64,000 nt of DNA from Brasenia schreberi (Eukaryota; Streptophyta; Magnoliopsida; Nymphaeales; Cabombaceae), in contig JAYKKT010000089.1 of assembly GCA_036023115.1 (NCBI GenBank), positions 16,672,501-16,736,500 on the forward strand. The letters are read 5' to 3'. Shown piece by piece: positions 23,257-33,584 of this stretch. A program made the position numbers and the translations under genes. The notes under the pieces were generated by a model. That model was given only the letters and a program-made list of their open reading frames with translations, ran no database searches and had not been told where the DNA came from. Numbering within the stretch: the stretch's first letter is position 1; each line of letters starts with the position of its first letter.

Positions 23257-26200
23257 ACAACAACAACAACTAAGCCTTTTCCCATACTAGACGGGGTCGG
23301 CTACATGGATTCTTTGTTTTCACATATCCCTATCGTGTGCCATATTAGCAGTTAACTCACAATAAGCTAGATCATTCTTTATTGTTTCTTTCCAACACTT
23401 TTGTGGTCGTCCTCTAGCTCTTTTAATACTTTCCAAATTTAGTTTTTCATACCTTCTTACAGGTTCTTCTTTTGATCTTCTTTCTATATGTCTAAACCAT
23501 CTTAAATGATATTCTCTCATTTTATCCTCTATTGGTGCCACTCCTAATTTGTTTCTAATAACCTCATTATGTATATGATCTTTTCTTGTATGACCACTCA
23601 TCCATCTCAACATATTCATTTCTGTCACAGACATCTTTTGTACATGTTATGATTAACCGCCCAACACTCATAACCATAAAACATGGCAGGCCTAATTGCT
23701 GCTCTATAATATTTACCTTTTAACTTTAATGGTATCTTCTTATCACAAAGAATACTTGATGCTCCTCTTCATTTTAATCAACCAGCATTAATTCTATGCA
23801 TAACATCTCCATCATTTCTTCCATCACTCTGAAAAATTGACCCTAGGTATTTAAAACTTTCCTTTCGGGGGATGCAATGTGTGCCAATTTTAATTTTATG
23901 TCCTCCGAGGTAACCAAATGATCAAACTTACATTCCATGTATTCTGTCTTTGTTCTACTAAGTCGGAGGCCTTTGCTTTCTAATGTTTCTCTCCATAGTT
24001 CCAATTTTCTATTAACTTTTTCCTTAGACTCCTCCACTAATACAATGTCATCTGCAAATAACATACACCAAGGTACTTCATCTTGAATATGTTTTGTTAA
24101 CTCATCAATCACCATTATAAATAAGTATGAACTTAAAGTTGATCCTTGATGTAACCCAATATTAACTTCAAAGAAGTCTGTCATTCCTTCATGAGTCCTC
24201 ACACATGTTTTTGCACCATCGTACATGTCTCTTATAAGGTTAATGTATGTCAATGGGATCCCTCTTTTTTCCAAAGTTCTCTAAAGAACCTCCCTCGGTA
24301 CCCTATCATAAGCTTTTTCTAGATCAATAAATATCATGTGAAGGTATTTTTTTTTCTCTAAAATGTTCCATAAGACGTCTCAAAAGGTGAATCGCTTCAA
24401 CAGTAGATCTGCCTGGCATGAATCCAAATTGATTCTCTGTTGTACTTGATACTTATCTTAACCTACGTTCGATAATTCTTTCCCATAATTTCATAGTATG
24501 ACTCATTAACTTGATACCTCGATAATTCGCACAATTTTGAATGTCTCCCTTATTCTTATATATGGGTATAAGTGTACTTGCTCTCCATTCCTCGGGTATC
24601 TTATGGTTTTTCCATATTTCATTAAATATTCTTGTGAGCCAAGTGATTCCTATTTCTCCTAGTATTTTTCAAACTTCTATAGGAATATTATCTGGTCCTA
24701 CCGATTTACCACCCTTCATATGTTTAAGAGCCTCTTTGACTTCATTCTTTTAAATACGTCGGTAGAAATTGTGGTTTATATACTTTTCTGATTTGGCTAA
24801 CTCTCCTAAGCAAATACTAACATCTTTATTTTCATTAAAAAGCTTATAAAAATAGTTTTTCCATTTATTTCTTATATCATCATTTGCCACTAGAATTTTT
24901 TCATCGTCTTTGATGCATCTAACATAATTAAGATCTTTAGTTTTCTTATCTCTAGCCCTCGCTATCCTAAAAAATATCTCTTTCACCCTCTTTTGAGTTG
25001 AATTTTTTTATATAAATCCTCCCAAATTTTAGCTTTTGCTTCACTCACGGCTTTTTTCGCTTCTTTCTTTGCTTTCTTATAAGCCTTTAAAGTTTCACTA
25101 GTTTTCTTAGCATAATGTAATTTGTAACATGCCCTCTTTGCCTTGATTTTATTTTGCACTACTTCACTCCACCACCAAGCTTCTTTTTGTGCCGGTACAC
25201 CTCCCTTAGATACACCTAACACATCTTTCGCCACTTTCCTAATATGTATAGCCATATTGTTCCACATATCATAGGGTGTACCAACATAATTCCAAACATC
25301 TCCTTGAAGGACTTTCTGTTTAAATATATCTTCTTTCTCGCTTTTGAGGTTCCACCATTTAGTCCGAATAGCTCGATGCACTCTTTTCTTCTTTTTCCAT
25401 TTTTTTATTTGTAAATCCATAACTAGAAGTTGATGTTGGGTGGTTAAGCTTTCTCCTGAAATTACCTTGCAATCTTTACAACGCGCTCTATCTTTTTTTC
25501 TACAAATAAAGTAATCAATTTGTGTTTGTGATAAGCCACTCTTATAAGTAATTAAATGTTCATCTCATTTTTTGAAGATTGTATTGACTATAAAGAGATC
25601 AAATGCCATAGCAAAATTTAAAACCTCCCTAACTTCCTCATTTATATCCCCAAAACCAAAGTTTCCATGAATCCGTTGATATCCTAATGCCTCTTTACCG
25701 ACATGTCCATTTAAGTCTCCTCCTAAACAAATCATCTCCCTTTGTGGAATCTTTTGAATCGCCTTATCTAACTCTTCCCAAAAAGTTGTCTTTATACTAT
25801 CTTCTAGTCCTACTTGGGGTGCGTAAGCACAAACTATATTCAAAACCTCTGCTCCTAATACTAATTTCAACGTCAAGATTCGGTCACCATATCCTTGTAT
25901 GTCCACTATACTATCCTTTGAATCTTTATTTATGATAATACCAACTATGTTTCATGCCTTTTCTTTACCTGAGTACCATAATTTAAAACCTATATCCTCT
26001 ATCTCCTTTGCTTTTTCTCCAACCCATTTTGTCTCTTGTAAACATATAATATGAATCTTTCTCCGAATCATAGTATCTACCACCTCCATTAGCTTATCGG
26101 ATAATGTTTTGATATTCCAAGAACCAATACGAATCTTATTATCTAAGACTAGCTTCCTTACCCCCCGTATCCGTTCATATTCAAAATACGGAGACCCTCT

Positions 26201-26528
26201 TTGAAAATTATTCACTACATTCGGGCGACAATATAGCTGGACTAACTTCTTTACCTACACCCGTCCATGATATAGGAACCCTCTTTGCAATTGATTTATT
26301 ACATTCGGGCCAAAATGTAATGGCCCTTGCTTACTTATTACTGCATTCGGGCTCTGCAACACGTTGCTAGGCGGGAACGCCCCAAAGCAATGCTCATAAT
26401 TTTTGTAATCCATGTTATAAAAATCTGACGAAGTTTTACGATGGTTGTTGGAAGCCTAACACAACCCTCATCTTTTATCCGGGCTTGGGACCGGCAATGC
26501 AAGGGTGATCCCTTACATGGGCGGAGTT
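23257..26528 (-). mobile_element. Near full-length RTE-clade LINE in a CNGC intron
   Basis: 3272 bp between perfect 17-bp direct repeats, with a (TTG)n tail at the sense 3' end (23,257-23,273), which is the expected layout of a target-primed insertion. Length and single-ORF layout fit plant RTE elements. The endonuclease is at the sense 5' side and the RT in the middle. The 5' non-coding lead (26,216-26,528) is GC-richer. It sits antisense in the intron between the S6 exon and the last CNGC exon; without it that intron would be about 370 bases. Confidence 0.95.
23320..26215 (-). pseudogene. RTE LINE endonuclease-reverse transcriptase, broken
   Basis: Pieces of one reading frame are separated by stops and frameshifts. 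25,952-26,215 has the APE-type endonuclease start (IGSWNIKTL, CLQETKWVGEK). 25,565-25,906 has the endonuclease core (GGDLNGHVG). 24,750-25,420 is a lysine-rich linker. 23,843-24,274 has RT motifs (GLHQGSTLSSYLF and the catalytic FADDIVL). 23,320-23,634 is the C-terminal domain (RWFRHIERR..EEPVRRYE). The RT catalytic Asp pair is kept. The element cannot make its protein as it stands. Confidence 0.9.
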
Positions 26529-26545
26529 TTGGTCATTTATCGTCT
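26529..26545 (+). repeat. LINE target-site duplication, right copy
   Basis: Identical to 23,240-23,256 over 17 bases. Confidence 0.97.
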
Positions 26546-26701
26546 CTTTCCTGAAATTTATAGCTTCATTGCTCAACATGCCTCTAATTGCAGACGTTTG
26601 TCAAATGCCATGTGCTTCCAAGCATTTGCATATATTTAGGTTGATGTGCACATGATGGGCTCTTCTGGCATTTTCTTATGGTTTTGTTTTGTGATTGATA
26701 G

Positions 26702-27121
26702 ACATATCTGCAATCCTTAACAATTCGGGAAGGTGATCCAGTTAATGAGATGCTCTTCATCATACGTGGTCGTCTAGAGAGTGTTACTACAGATGGTGGA
26801 AGAAGTGGATTTTTCAACAGTGGTCTTCTGAAAGAAGGTGACTTCTGTGGAGAAGAGCTATTAACATGGGCACTGGACCCCAAATCTGCTGCTAACTTGC
26901 CATCATCTACAAGGACAGTGAAGGCTATAAATGAAGTGGAGGCTTTTGCTTTGGAAGCAGAAGAGTTGAAGTTTGTTGCTTCCCAGTTTAGGCACATTCA
27001 CAGTAGACAGGTTCAGCACACCTTCCGTTTCTACTCACAGCAGTGGAGAACATGGGCTGCACACCGATTGAAGATTTCTAGTATATTTGTTCGTGCTGGT
27101 TACATTTGCCTGACAAGTTAG
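26702..27121 (+). CDS. CNGC: CNGC exon: fused S6 edge and back half of binding domain, internally deleted
   Basis: The acceptor tgatag is followed in phase 0 by TYLQSLTIR, the normal start of the C-linker, but the next residues are EGDPVNEMLFIIRGRLE from the middle of the cyclic-nucleotide-binding domain. The phosphate-binding cassette (GDFCGEELLTWAL) and hinge (QVQHTFRFYSQQW) are intact. After RTWAA the family continues into the IQ motif; here it reads a different tail of 18 residues and stops at 27119. The fusion keeps frame, so a protein could be made, but nucleotide gating should be lost. Confidence 0.8.
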   Translation, partial: TYLQSLTIREGDPVNEMLFIIRGRLESVTTDGGRSGFFNSGLLKEGDFCGEELLTWALDPKSAANLPSSTRTVKAINEVEAFALEAEELKFVASQFRHIHSRQVQHTFRFYSQQWRTWAAHRLKISSIFVRAGYICLTS

Positions 27122-28243
27122 CTGGAACTGTATTTCCTATCAGGCTGTAGTATTCCTGGGTTCTCACTCTGTAAGACAGTTGAGAATTTTGGAGGATGTT
27201 ATGTAAATCATGCCGAAGAACAAGCCAAACCACAATGTTGTGCTGCTTATCTACCTTGTGATTGCCTGATATGAGTTTATTTTCCATTTTTCTCTCAAGT
27301 AAATGAGCTTTCTATGTTACTGTAGGTGTTTGTTCCAAAGGGTTTGGGTCCTACACTGAAGGCCTATGATATGCATAAAGGTAGAACTTTTTAATCATTT
27401 GTTCATTCATTTTTTGCAAGGCACTTTATCCATATGAACAAGATCTAGTACAATGTTGACTAAGAATTCATGTACCTAACCCCACTTAGTGTGAAAGAAG
27501 GCTTAGTTTTGGTTTCAGTTTTGCTTGGTCCATATAACTGATGCGGTCCAGCGATTCATTTTGATTGCGTGGACTGCTTTAATTTGTCATTCTCCCTTCC
27601 CACCGCTGGCTGCGATCAGGAACAGATTGGGTTTCATGGAACCTACTGTTGAGACTCGTTTCGGGGTGGGTGAGAAACCTAACCAATTGGATTTTGGGAT
27701 TTCAGGTTTGCATTAGGTCGAAACCAAAATATCCGTATGTCATTGGCCTTGGGCATAAAAGCTTGTTGTGCAAGAAGTGAATAACCTTTTCACCTTTTCT
27801 ATATCTATTCTACAAGTTCGTAGTCTGATGAAGGGCATCATGGCATCAAAAGTTGGCCCTTGTATTATTTTAGAAATGGCATTATTCCATCGGCTTTGAT
27901 TGTCGTTAGCTAATTATTTTAATTAAAAAAAGTTCATATGCTGTACAAAAAACTATTTTGTTAAGTATTTTGGGATAAACTTGTTGAAAGCATTACACAC
28001 CCTCATACTAAAATCTCACTCTTAATGCATGTTCTTTTAATGAAATTGGAAATGAAACCGAAATAGAACTGTTCTACAGCTGGACTGGAATTGGCAAAAT
28101 CGAAACCAGAACCAAAGGAGGCTGGTTCAGTATAGTTCGGTCTGCTGCATATGAGCGTGATGACTGAATGTTGTAACATATCTCTCACAGGGAGTTGCAA
28201 ACACGTGTAAGTTTCTACGGGGCGCACTACTTACAAGCTGGAG
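27122..28243. other. Downstream of CNGC, no gene recognised
   Basis: May include the CNGC 3' UTR or intron. I looked for a downstream IQ-motif exon and did not see one. 28,050-28,145 is rich in cgaaacc/aaccaga words like 14,030-14,200. Confidence 0.4.
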
Positions 28244-28674
28244 TTAGTGGAGTATGACTGAAGTTGGGTATACCGACCAAGTCGGCAGAATGCGGTTGCG
28301 GATGCCTGCAACCGCATTGAGGTGATACTGGCTGTCGTGACGAGACTTGAGGGAGACTGCTCGAGCTCTAAAAAGCATTAAAAAACAACAGATCGTTGCA
28401 CTACTGTAAGGGGGCGATCGCTGACGCGGCTGAGCGTCTTCCTTGTGTGGGTGGTGCCCCTCGACCAGTTCTGTCACAATGAGGTTTAACGTGCCCGACC
28501 AGCAATCCACACGAAGTCGACATGCAGCTGCTTTAGCGTCGGGTTGTGGATTTGGGGTTGGAGCGCAGCGGCTGAACCGGGCCATTCATCAGCCCCGAGT
28601 CTAGTTCTAAGTGGGACTGTGTCAACAAAAAACGGAATCAACTCACCTATGATGGCAAGAACATAAGCTAGCAT
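28244..28674 (-). other. GC-rich island with minus-strand open frames, function unknown
   Basis: GC-rich and CpG-rich against an AT-rich surround. Minus-strand frames of 113 and 62 codons overlap; neither resembles a known family. It holds a perfect 11-bp hairpin at 28,289-28,318 (arms AATGCGGTTGC and GCAACCGCATT). It could be a promoter/first exon of a minus-strand gene or a remnant of foreign DNA. Confidence 0.25.
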
Positions 28675-28992
28675 CCTTCAGCCCATTCTTCAGGCGAGCA
28701 GACTGCAGTATTTCTTGGCCGATCTGCATCAACCATGGCTTCTACTGAGCTGCACGTCCATTGTTCTTTTACGGAAGTCCTCCATGCCTTTCCTTTGTTT
28801 TACGCACGCACACGTAGACAAGAGCAACACTTGATCACACGTATGGTCACGAAAGAAGGAACATAAGTTCTTATTGAATCAGACAACTTCAGGTTTACGT
28901 GACTGAACCAAGATAGTTCAGTTGGTTGCTCACTCTCACACTCAGATCAATCAGCTAGCTAGGCTTCCACTCTCACACGAGAGTATGACTCC
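28675..28992. other. Spacer up to the second LTR nest
   Basis: Nothing recognised. It ends exactly where TGTAAACACCCC begins at 28,993. Confidence 0.4.
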
Positions 28993-29930
28993 TGTAAACA
29001 CCCCAAAATCCCACGAATTTCTCAAAACACCTGGTTTTGCAAAAGCTGCCCCAAAGGGCTATTTTGAGTTTGGAAACCTAGGAGCCTTCCAGGCAAACCC
29101 TGTACATATGTTTAAACTATATATGTTTTAAAATATGTATAATATAGTTTTAAAACCTTTTAAAAGATGTTTTGAAACCCCACAAAGTGACTTGGCTTGA
29201 TGAAAGTAGGACCAAAAGAGCGAAAGAGAGCCTGGAACCGGAGAACATGTCGAGCCCGGCACATCAACTCTCGTATTAGATTCATCCCCAGAATCTCGAA
29301 CATCCAAGCCCCTGTTATCAACAAACTGCTTAAAATCATCTCCGGAAGGTAAAAAGAGGAGCGAACGACAATGTTAGCGAAGACCCAACGCAAGACGGAG
29401 TACTGATGCTGTCAGGCCCCACACAAACCGTTCGTTTCGAACACACCATGAAGGAGTCAGAAAATCAGCTTTGGATTGCATCTGGACCATATATATCCAG
29501 ATCCAAATCCAAACATATATGTGGATTTGGATTTAGATTTGGATCCAAAGATCCAATCCAATATCCACATCCAGGGCCCACATCACCTTCTCATAAATGG
29601 AGGTGGGGCCCACAAGAAAATCATGTGGAAAGCTTGGGTATGAGAGAGAATGGGGTGATTAAATATGAGTGAACATGTGTTAAGCTTGACTTGTATGTCA
29701 AGTTTATCATGTGGGTTAGCCTAATGAGTGTAGGTTTAAGCTTGTATGCACCTACACCTAACCTAGGGTTGCACCAACTTGATGCAACTAGGTCCATGGG
29801 TCATGCAAAGGGATGCTCCTAACCCTAATCCTAAGCCTAATCCCCTTTACCTAGCCATTTCCTCCTAATCCTGACCTAATCCTAGCCTAATCACCTGACC
29901 CACTTCCCTAATCCTAGCCTAATCACCTAA
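28993..29930 (+). repeat. Plus-strand LTR fragment (U3 start only)
   Basis: It starts TGTAAACACCCC and stays closely similar to the GYP-1 5' LTR start (45,056-45,990) for about 930 bases, including the repeated ggatttggat words (29,490-29,570) and the cctaatcacctaa tract. It stops abruptly inside that tract, fused to the RT of GYP-2. Confidence 0.8.
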
Positions 29931-31094
29931 GAGCTCATGAATTTGATCGTGAAAGATCGTAGTCATGGCTCTTTGGTATGTGGCACCGGCATTTTTCAAA
30001 CCAAAGGACATGACTGTATAGCAGTACGTGCCCCAGGGTGTGGTAAAAGCAGTTTTAGCCTGGTTTCTTGGGGCTAACTCAATTTGATTATAACCCGAGT
30101 AGCCATCCATAAAGAAAAACATTTCATGATTTGTAGTACTATCGACTATCAAATCAATATTTGGCAAAGGGAAATTATCTTTTGGCGTGACTTTGTTCAA
30201 ATTTCTGAAATCAATGCAAATTCAAATTTTCCCATTGGATTTTCGAACTACAACAATGTTGGAAAGCCAATCGAAATACGGAATGGGTTTTATAAAACCA
30301 GCTTTAAGCAGATCTTCTAAACCCTCTTTCACTTGCGAGTGTACATTCGGGTGAATCTTTCTAAGCTTTTGTTTTATGGGTTTTGAATCTAGATCTAGGG
30401 GAAGACAATGCTCTACCACTTTCGAGTCTATACCTTGCATGTCTTCATAAGTCCATGCGAACACATCAATATAGGTTTTCAAGAATGCAATGAATGATGA
30501 TTTTTTATGCTCATACAAACATGCGCCTATCTTAATGTGTTTAGGTTTTGACTCACTGCCTAAGTTGATCTCTATGAAATCCCCTCCTATGGAATTCGAA
30601 GGTTTTTCCAAATCGAGAATTTTGTTAAACTTGGGAAGCTTGGAGGTTTGATCCTCCTCATGGAGAAGGGGATCCTCCTCTGTTCTTTGATCATTCTCGA
30701 GAATTCTAAATCCTAGGGAATTTGGAGTTAATGCATGTTTTTTGCAAACACCTGGTTTTGGTTTTCGAATTTCTACAGGTTTTGAAGACTTGGGTCCTTT
30801 TATGAAGACGATTTTTTCCTCAAAATCCTTGGTTTTTTCCAAATTTTTACCAGGAGCTGGTATGTACATGATTTGGCTTTTTGAATTTTCCAATTTATCG
30901 ATTTTTTTGGTTTTTTGCAAAGAAAAGATATTTGGAGAAATATAAACTACAGTTTTTTTGGATTTTTCGTAAATTTCTAATGTTTTTGGATTTTGAGATT
31001 TTTCCATTTGTTTTTGGATTTTGGAAATTTGTAATTTTTTTGGATTTTTGGTTAAGGAGGGATCTTCCATCATACCTACAAAGGAAAATGCCAT
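29931..31094 (-). pseudogene. GYP-2 pre-RT linker and N-terminal reverse transcriptase
   Basis: 31,094-30,222 is open for 290 codons: a lysine/serine-rich, low-complexity N-terminal half (repeated KNPKK, KSKK words), then GGDFIEINLG and DVFAWTYEDMQG, then the RT start (KLRKIHPNVHSQVKEGLEDLLKAGFIKP, WLSNIVVVRKSNGKI). After a stop/frameshift, 30,200-29,931 gives VDSTTNHEMFFFMDGYSGYNQI (RT motif with catalytic Asp) and FGLKNAGATYQRAM. It is cut before the YVDD box. The lysine-rich linker is shared with GYP-1, R1 and GYP-3. Confidence 0.85.
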
Positions 31095-31097
31095 GAA

Positions 31098-31712
31098 TTA
31101 GTCTATAAATAAGAGGTCTAAATCATAGGTTTCTGTTTTAATAAGTTTCAGGACACCCTTGACCCAAGTGGTCACAGGTGGTAGTTCTGGGGGTATGGAG
31201 GAAATATATCCTATCCCATACCTACTTGGGTTTGTATTTGGTATCATGGGCTCGAGGCAACCTTGGTTTTGGGTCCCTAGGCTTTGGTAGGGCATGTAAC
31301 CCATGTTTAATAGCATGTTCCAAGGCTTTTTTAGTTTTACAAATTCTTTGTATAAAGGGTGGCCTTGGAACTTGCTATCGTCCATGTCATGCTTGAATGA
31401 TTTTTTATTTAGGGACTTTGGAAATAGTTGGTGCTTGGTCTTTCCTAGAATGATTATGGTTTTGGGCGGGCAAGCTTTGAGTTGCCCCTTGATATGTAGG
31501 ATTTTCCTAGGTTTTTGGACGACGATCTTGGGAGTTTCGACCAAAGGTTTTCCAAGGTTGTCCTCATAGGCTTGGTGACCCGATAAGCAAGGGAAGTTTT
31601 GTATTCCCTGAAGTTGAGGATGGTTTTCTCCTAGAATTACCACAATCTGGTTTTTATAGGGGATTTTCACACACCTATGGAAGGTGGATGTCACAGCTCG
31701 CAGGCTATGCAT
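31098..31712 (-). pseudogene. GYP-2 protease tail and G-patch segment
   Basis: Open for 204 codons. The first residues, HSLRAVTSTFHRCVKIP, directly continue the protease LLGRPWI found at 38,549, which proves the two parts were once joined. The C-terminal third holds WNMLLNMGYMPYQSLG, then NQGCLEPM, a spacing of Gly and hydrophobic residues like a G-patch. The upstream part with GKTKHQLFPKSLNKK is shared with GYP-1. Confidence 0.8.
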
Positions 31713-32498
31713 ATGTAAACACCCTGAATTTTCTAAAATTCAAAAACTCTCGAAAACACAAAAAGCTCGTTTGAGCCAAAACGACAATCTGTTTTAAAAT
31801 GCAAAAATAGGTACAAAAGGCAAAAGGAGAACCCAGGCAAGAAGAGGAATTCAAGCCTAGAGCTTCAAAAGCCATCCCCTGCCCAAAAACAGAAGAAAGA
31901 AGAGCCCATTCAGAAAAAAAGCCCGACAGAAGGGCAAAAGCATAATTTGGGTCAAAGAAAAGCAAAAAGCAGCTCCAAAATATAGAAAGAAGCCAAAAAC
32001 CTGGTGAAGTCGACAAAAGTCTGAGACACATCCCGTCAGAATGAAGAACGGAATCCGTGCGGCAATCTAAGTTCGATATCACCAAGAACCGGCCAGAAAC
32101 CAAAACGGTGGACAGAAACAGACACCGAAAAAGTCCTGAAAAGCAGAACACCAGTTGGAAGATGGACTTGGGGAAGACCCAAGCCAAAGTTGGGCCTCCG
32201 ATGAATCGAAGCCCACTATAAACCGACAGTGAAAAGCACCAGAAACCAAGGAGCAGAAGAAAAGTTTGGATTGGATCAGGACCCAAAAATATCCGAATCT
32301 ATATCCAAATAGTGTTTGGATTGGATCTAGATCTTAAAATATTTGAGATCCGAGATTCAAACCCAAATAAATATTTGGACTGGATCTGGATCTCAAAATA
32401 TCCGAGATCTACGATCTAGATCCAAATAGTATTTGGATTGGATCCGAATACCCAGACCCAAATCCAAGACCCAAGATCCAAGATCCATTTCAAACCTC

Positions 32499-32506
32499 TA
32501 TAAATA
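32499..32506 (+). promoter_or_regulatory. TATA box of solo LTR
   Basis: TATAAATA inside a 16-bp palindrome (CCTCTAT/ATAGAGG). U3 repeats lie upstream and the leader hairpin array begins about 350 bases downstream. Confidence 0.65.
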
Positions 32507-32850
32507 GAGGTGAGGGGGCTGAAAAAGGGGGGGCACGTGAACTTCAAAAGGGGAAGCCCTTTCACGTGAAATCAAGGGGAGGAGAGAGAGTGGGCCCTAG
32601 GCCCTTGGGCTTGTTGTTTAGAGTGTTGGGATTGGGCCATTGAGGCCCGGGCTGCACCAACAAGGTGGCGTCTTCTTCAAGCTAGGAGTGGAGCTGCATG
32701 TGGTGGAGCTTGGCGGCGTGGAGGCGGCTTGGAGTGGTGCTGCAAGTTGAGGTAAGTCCCTAGACCCTAACCTAAACCGACCTCTTTCCTAACCACTCTA
32801 AACCACCCAACCTAATACCACCTAAACCATTCCCTAAACTCCATTAAAAC

Positions 32851-33584
32851 CAGCCAAGACCTGGCTGATTTTCACCTAACATCCCACCCTAAACTCTACC
32901 CTAAACATTACCCTAAACAACATCCCCAAAGCCCAGTCAAGTTCGGCCACCACCTGGCCGAACTTCCCCTTTGAACCACCCATTAGCTCGAGCCTTCCCT
33001 AAGACCCACGGCCTGCACCAGCAGGCCGTGTCCCATCCTTTTACCCAAGGTCTGAACTGCCTTGAGGCAGGCCACCTACCCTAAAAATAGCCCAGCTTGT
33101 GGCTGTGGTTTCCTTCCCCACCTACCTAAAACAGCCCGGCCAAAGGTGGCCGGGCTTCCTTGTTTTTCACCATAGTCTGGCCTACCACTCGGCAGGCCAC
33201 CTAACCCTAAACACATGGCCAAACCAAGCCATGTGTTCCCTCTCTTTGCACCATAGTCTGGCCTACCACTCGGCAGACCACCTAACATCAAACACATGGC
33301 CAAAGTTGGTCATGTGTTCCCTTCATCTACCCTAAATCCCACGGCCTGCTGGTGCAGGCCATGTATCTTCTACCCTAGCAAAAGCCCGGCCTGCCACAAG
33401 GCAGGCCGTGTCCTTATTTCACCCCCCAAGCCCACGGCTAGTTGCTGGTTGTGTCTCACACAAGCCACCTAACATCAAACACACGGCCAAACCAGGCCAT
33501 GTGTTCCCTTCCTTCGCCAAAAAAAAAATGGCCTGCCATTCGGTAGGCCATCTTCCCTTAAACCACACGGCCAAGGTTGGCCGT
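32851..33584 (+). repeat. Hairpin array, first part, in LTR leader
   Basis: A run of small hairpins of general form xGGCCA-n4-TGGCCx or GGCCTGC-n4-GCAGGCC, spaced 40-90 bases. Examples: 32,941-32,963 (arms GTTCGGCCA/TGGCCGAAC), 33,007-33,030 (CACGGCCTGC/GCAGGCCGTG), 33,133-33,156 (AGCCCGGCCA/TGGCCGGGCT), 33,211-33,236 (ACACATGGC/GCCATGTGT), 33,292-33,317 (11-bp stem with one GU pair), 33,387-33,408 (CGGCCTGCC/GGCAGGCCG). A last one at 33,566-33,584 was split by the nested LTR. Confidence 0.85.

Larger units (their letters stand above)
19780..27121 (+). pseudogene. CNGC: Cyclic nucleotide-gated channel locus, group III type; likely disabled
   Basis: Five exons with GT-AG borders and matching phases encode S1 to S6, the pore and the back half of the cyclic-nucleotide-binding domain of a plant CNGC, a plasma- or endomembrane cation channel with calcium-signalling roles. 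The words VFGRGELVIDP, FAETAWAGAAYY and LGQGLQTSTY point to group III (CNGC14-18); I cannot decide which member. Three defects are visible. No first exon is found. The residues between TYLQSLTIR and EGDPVNEM are missing (about 90-100 in intact relatives: C-linker plus early binding domain). The end diverges after QWRTWAA, so the IQ motif is lost. The exons that remain have no stops or frameshifts, so loss is recent or a shortened protein is still made. Confidence 0.8.

Noticed and set aside
31705..32286. Minus-strand 193-codon open frame
   Set aside because: It reads the U3 of the plus-strand LTR backwards; the Phe/Leu/Ser-rich translation follows from base composition.
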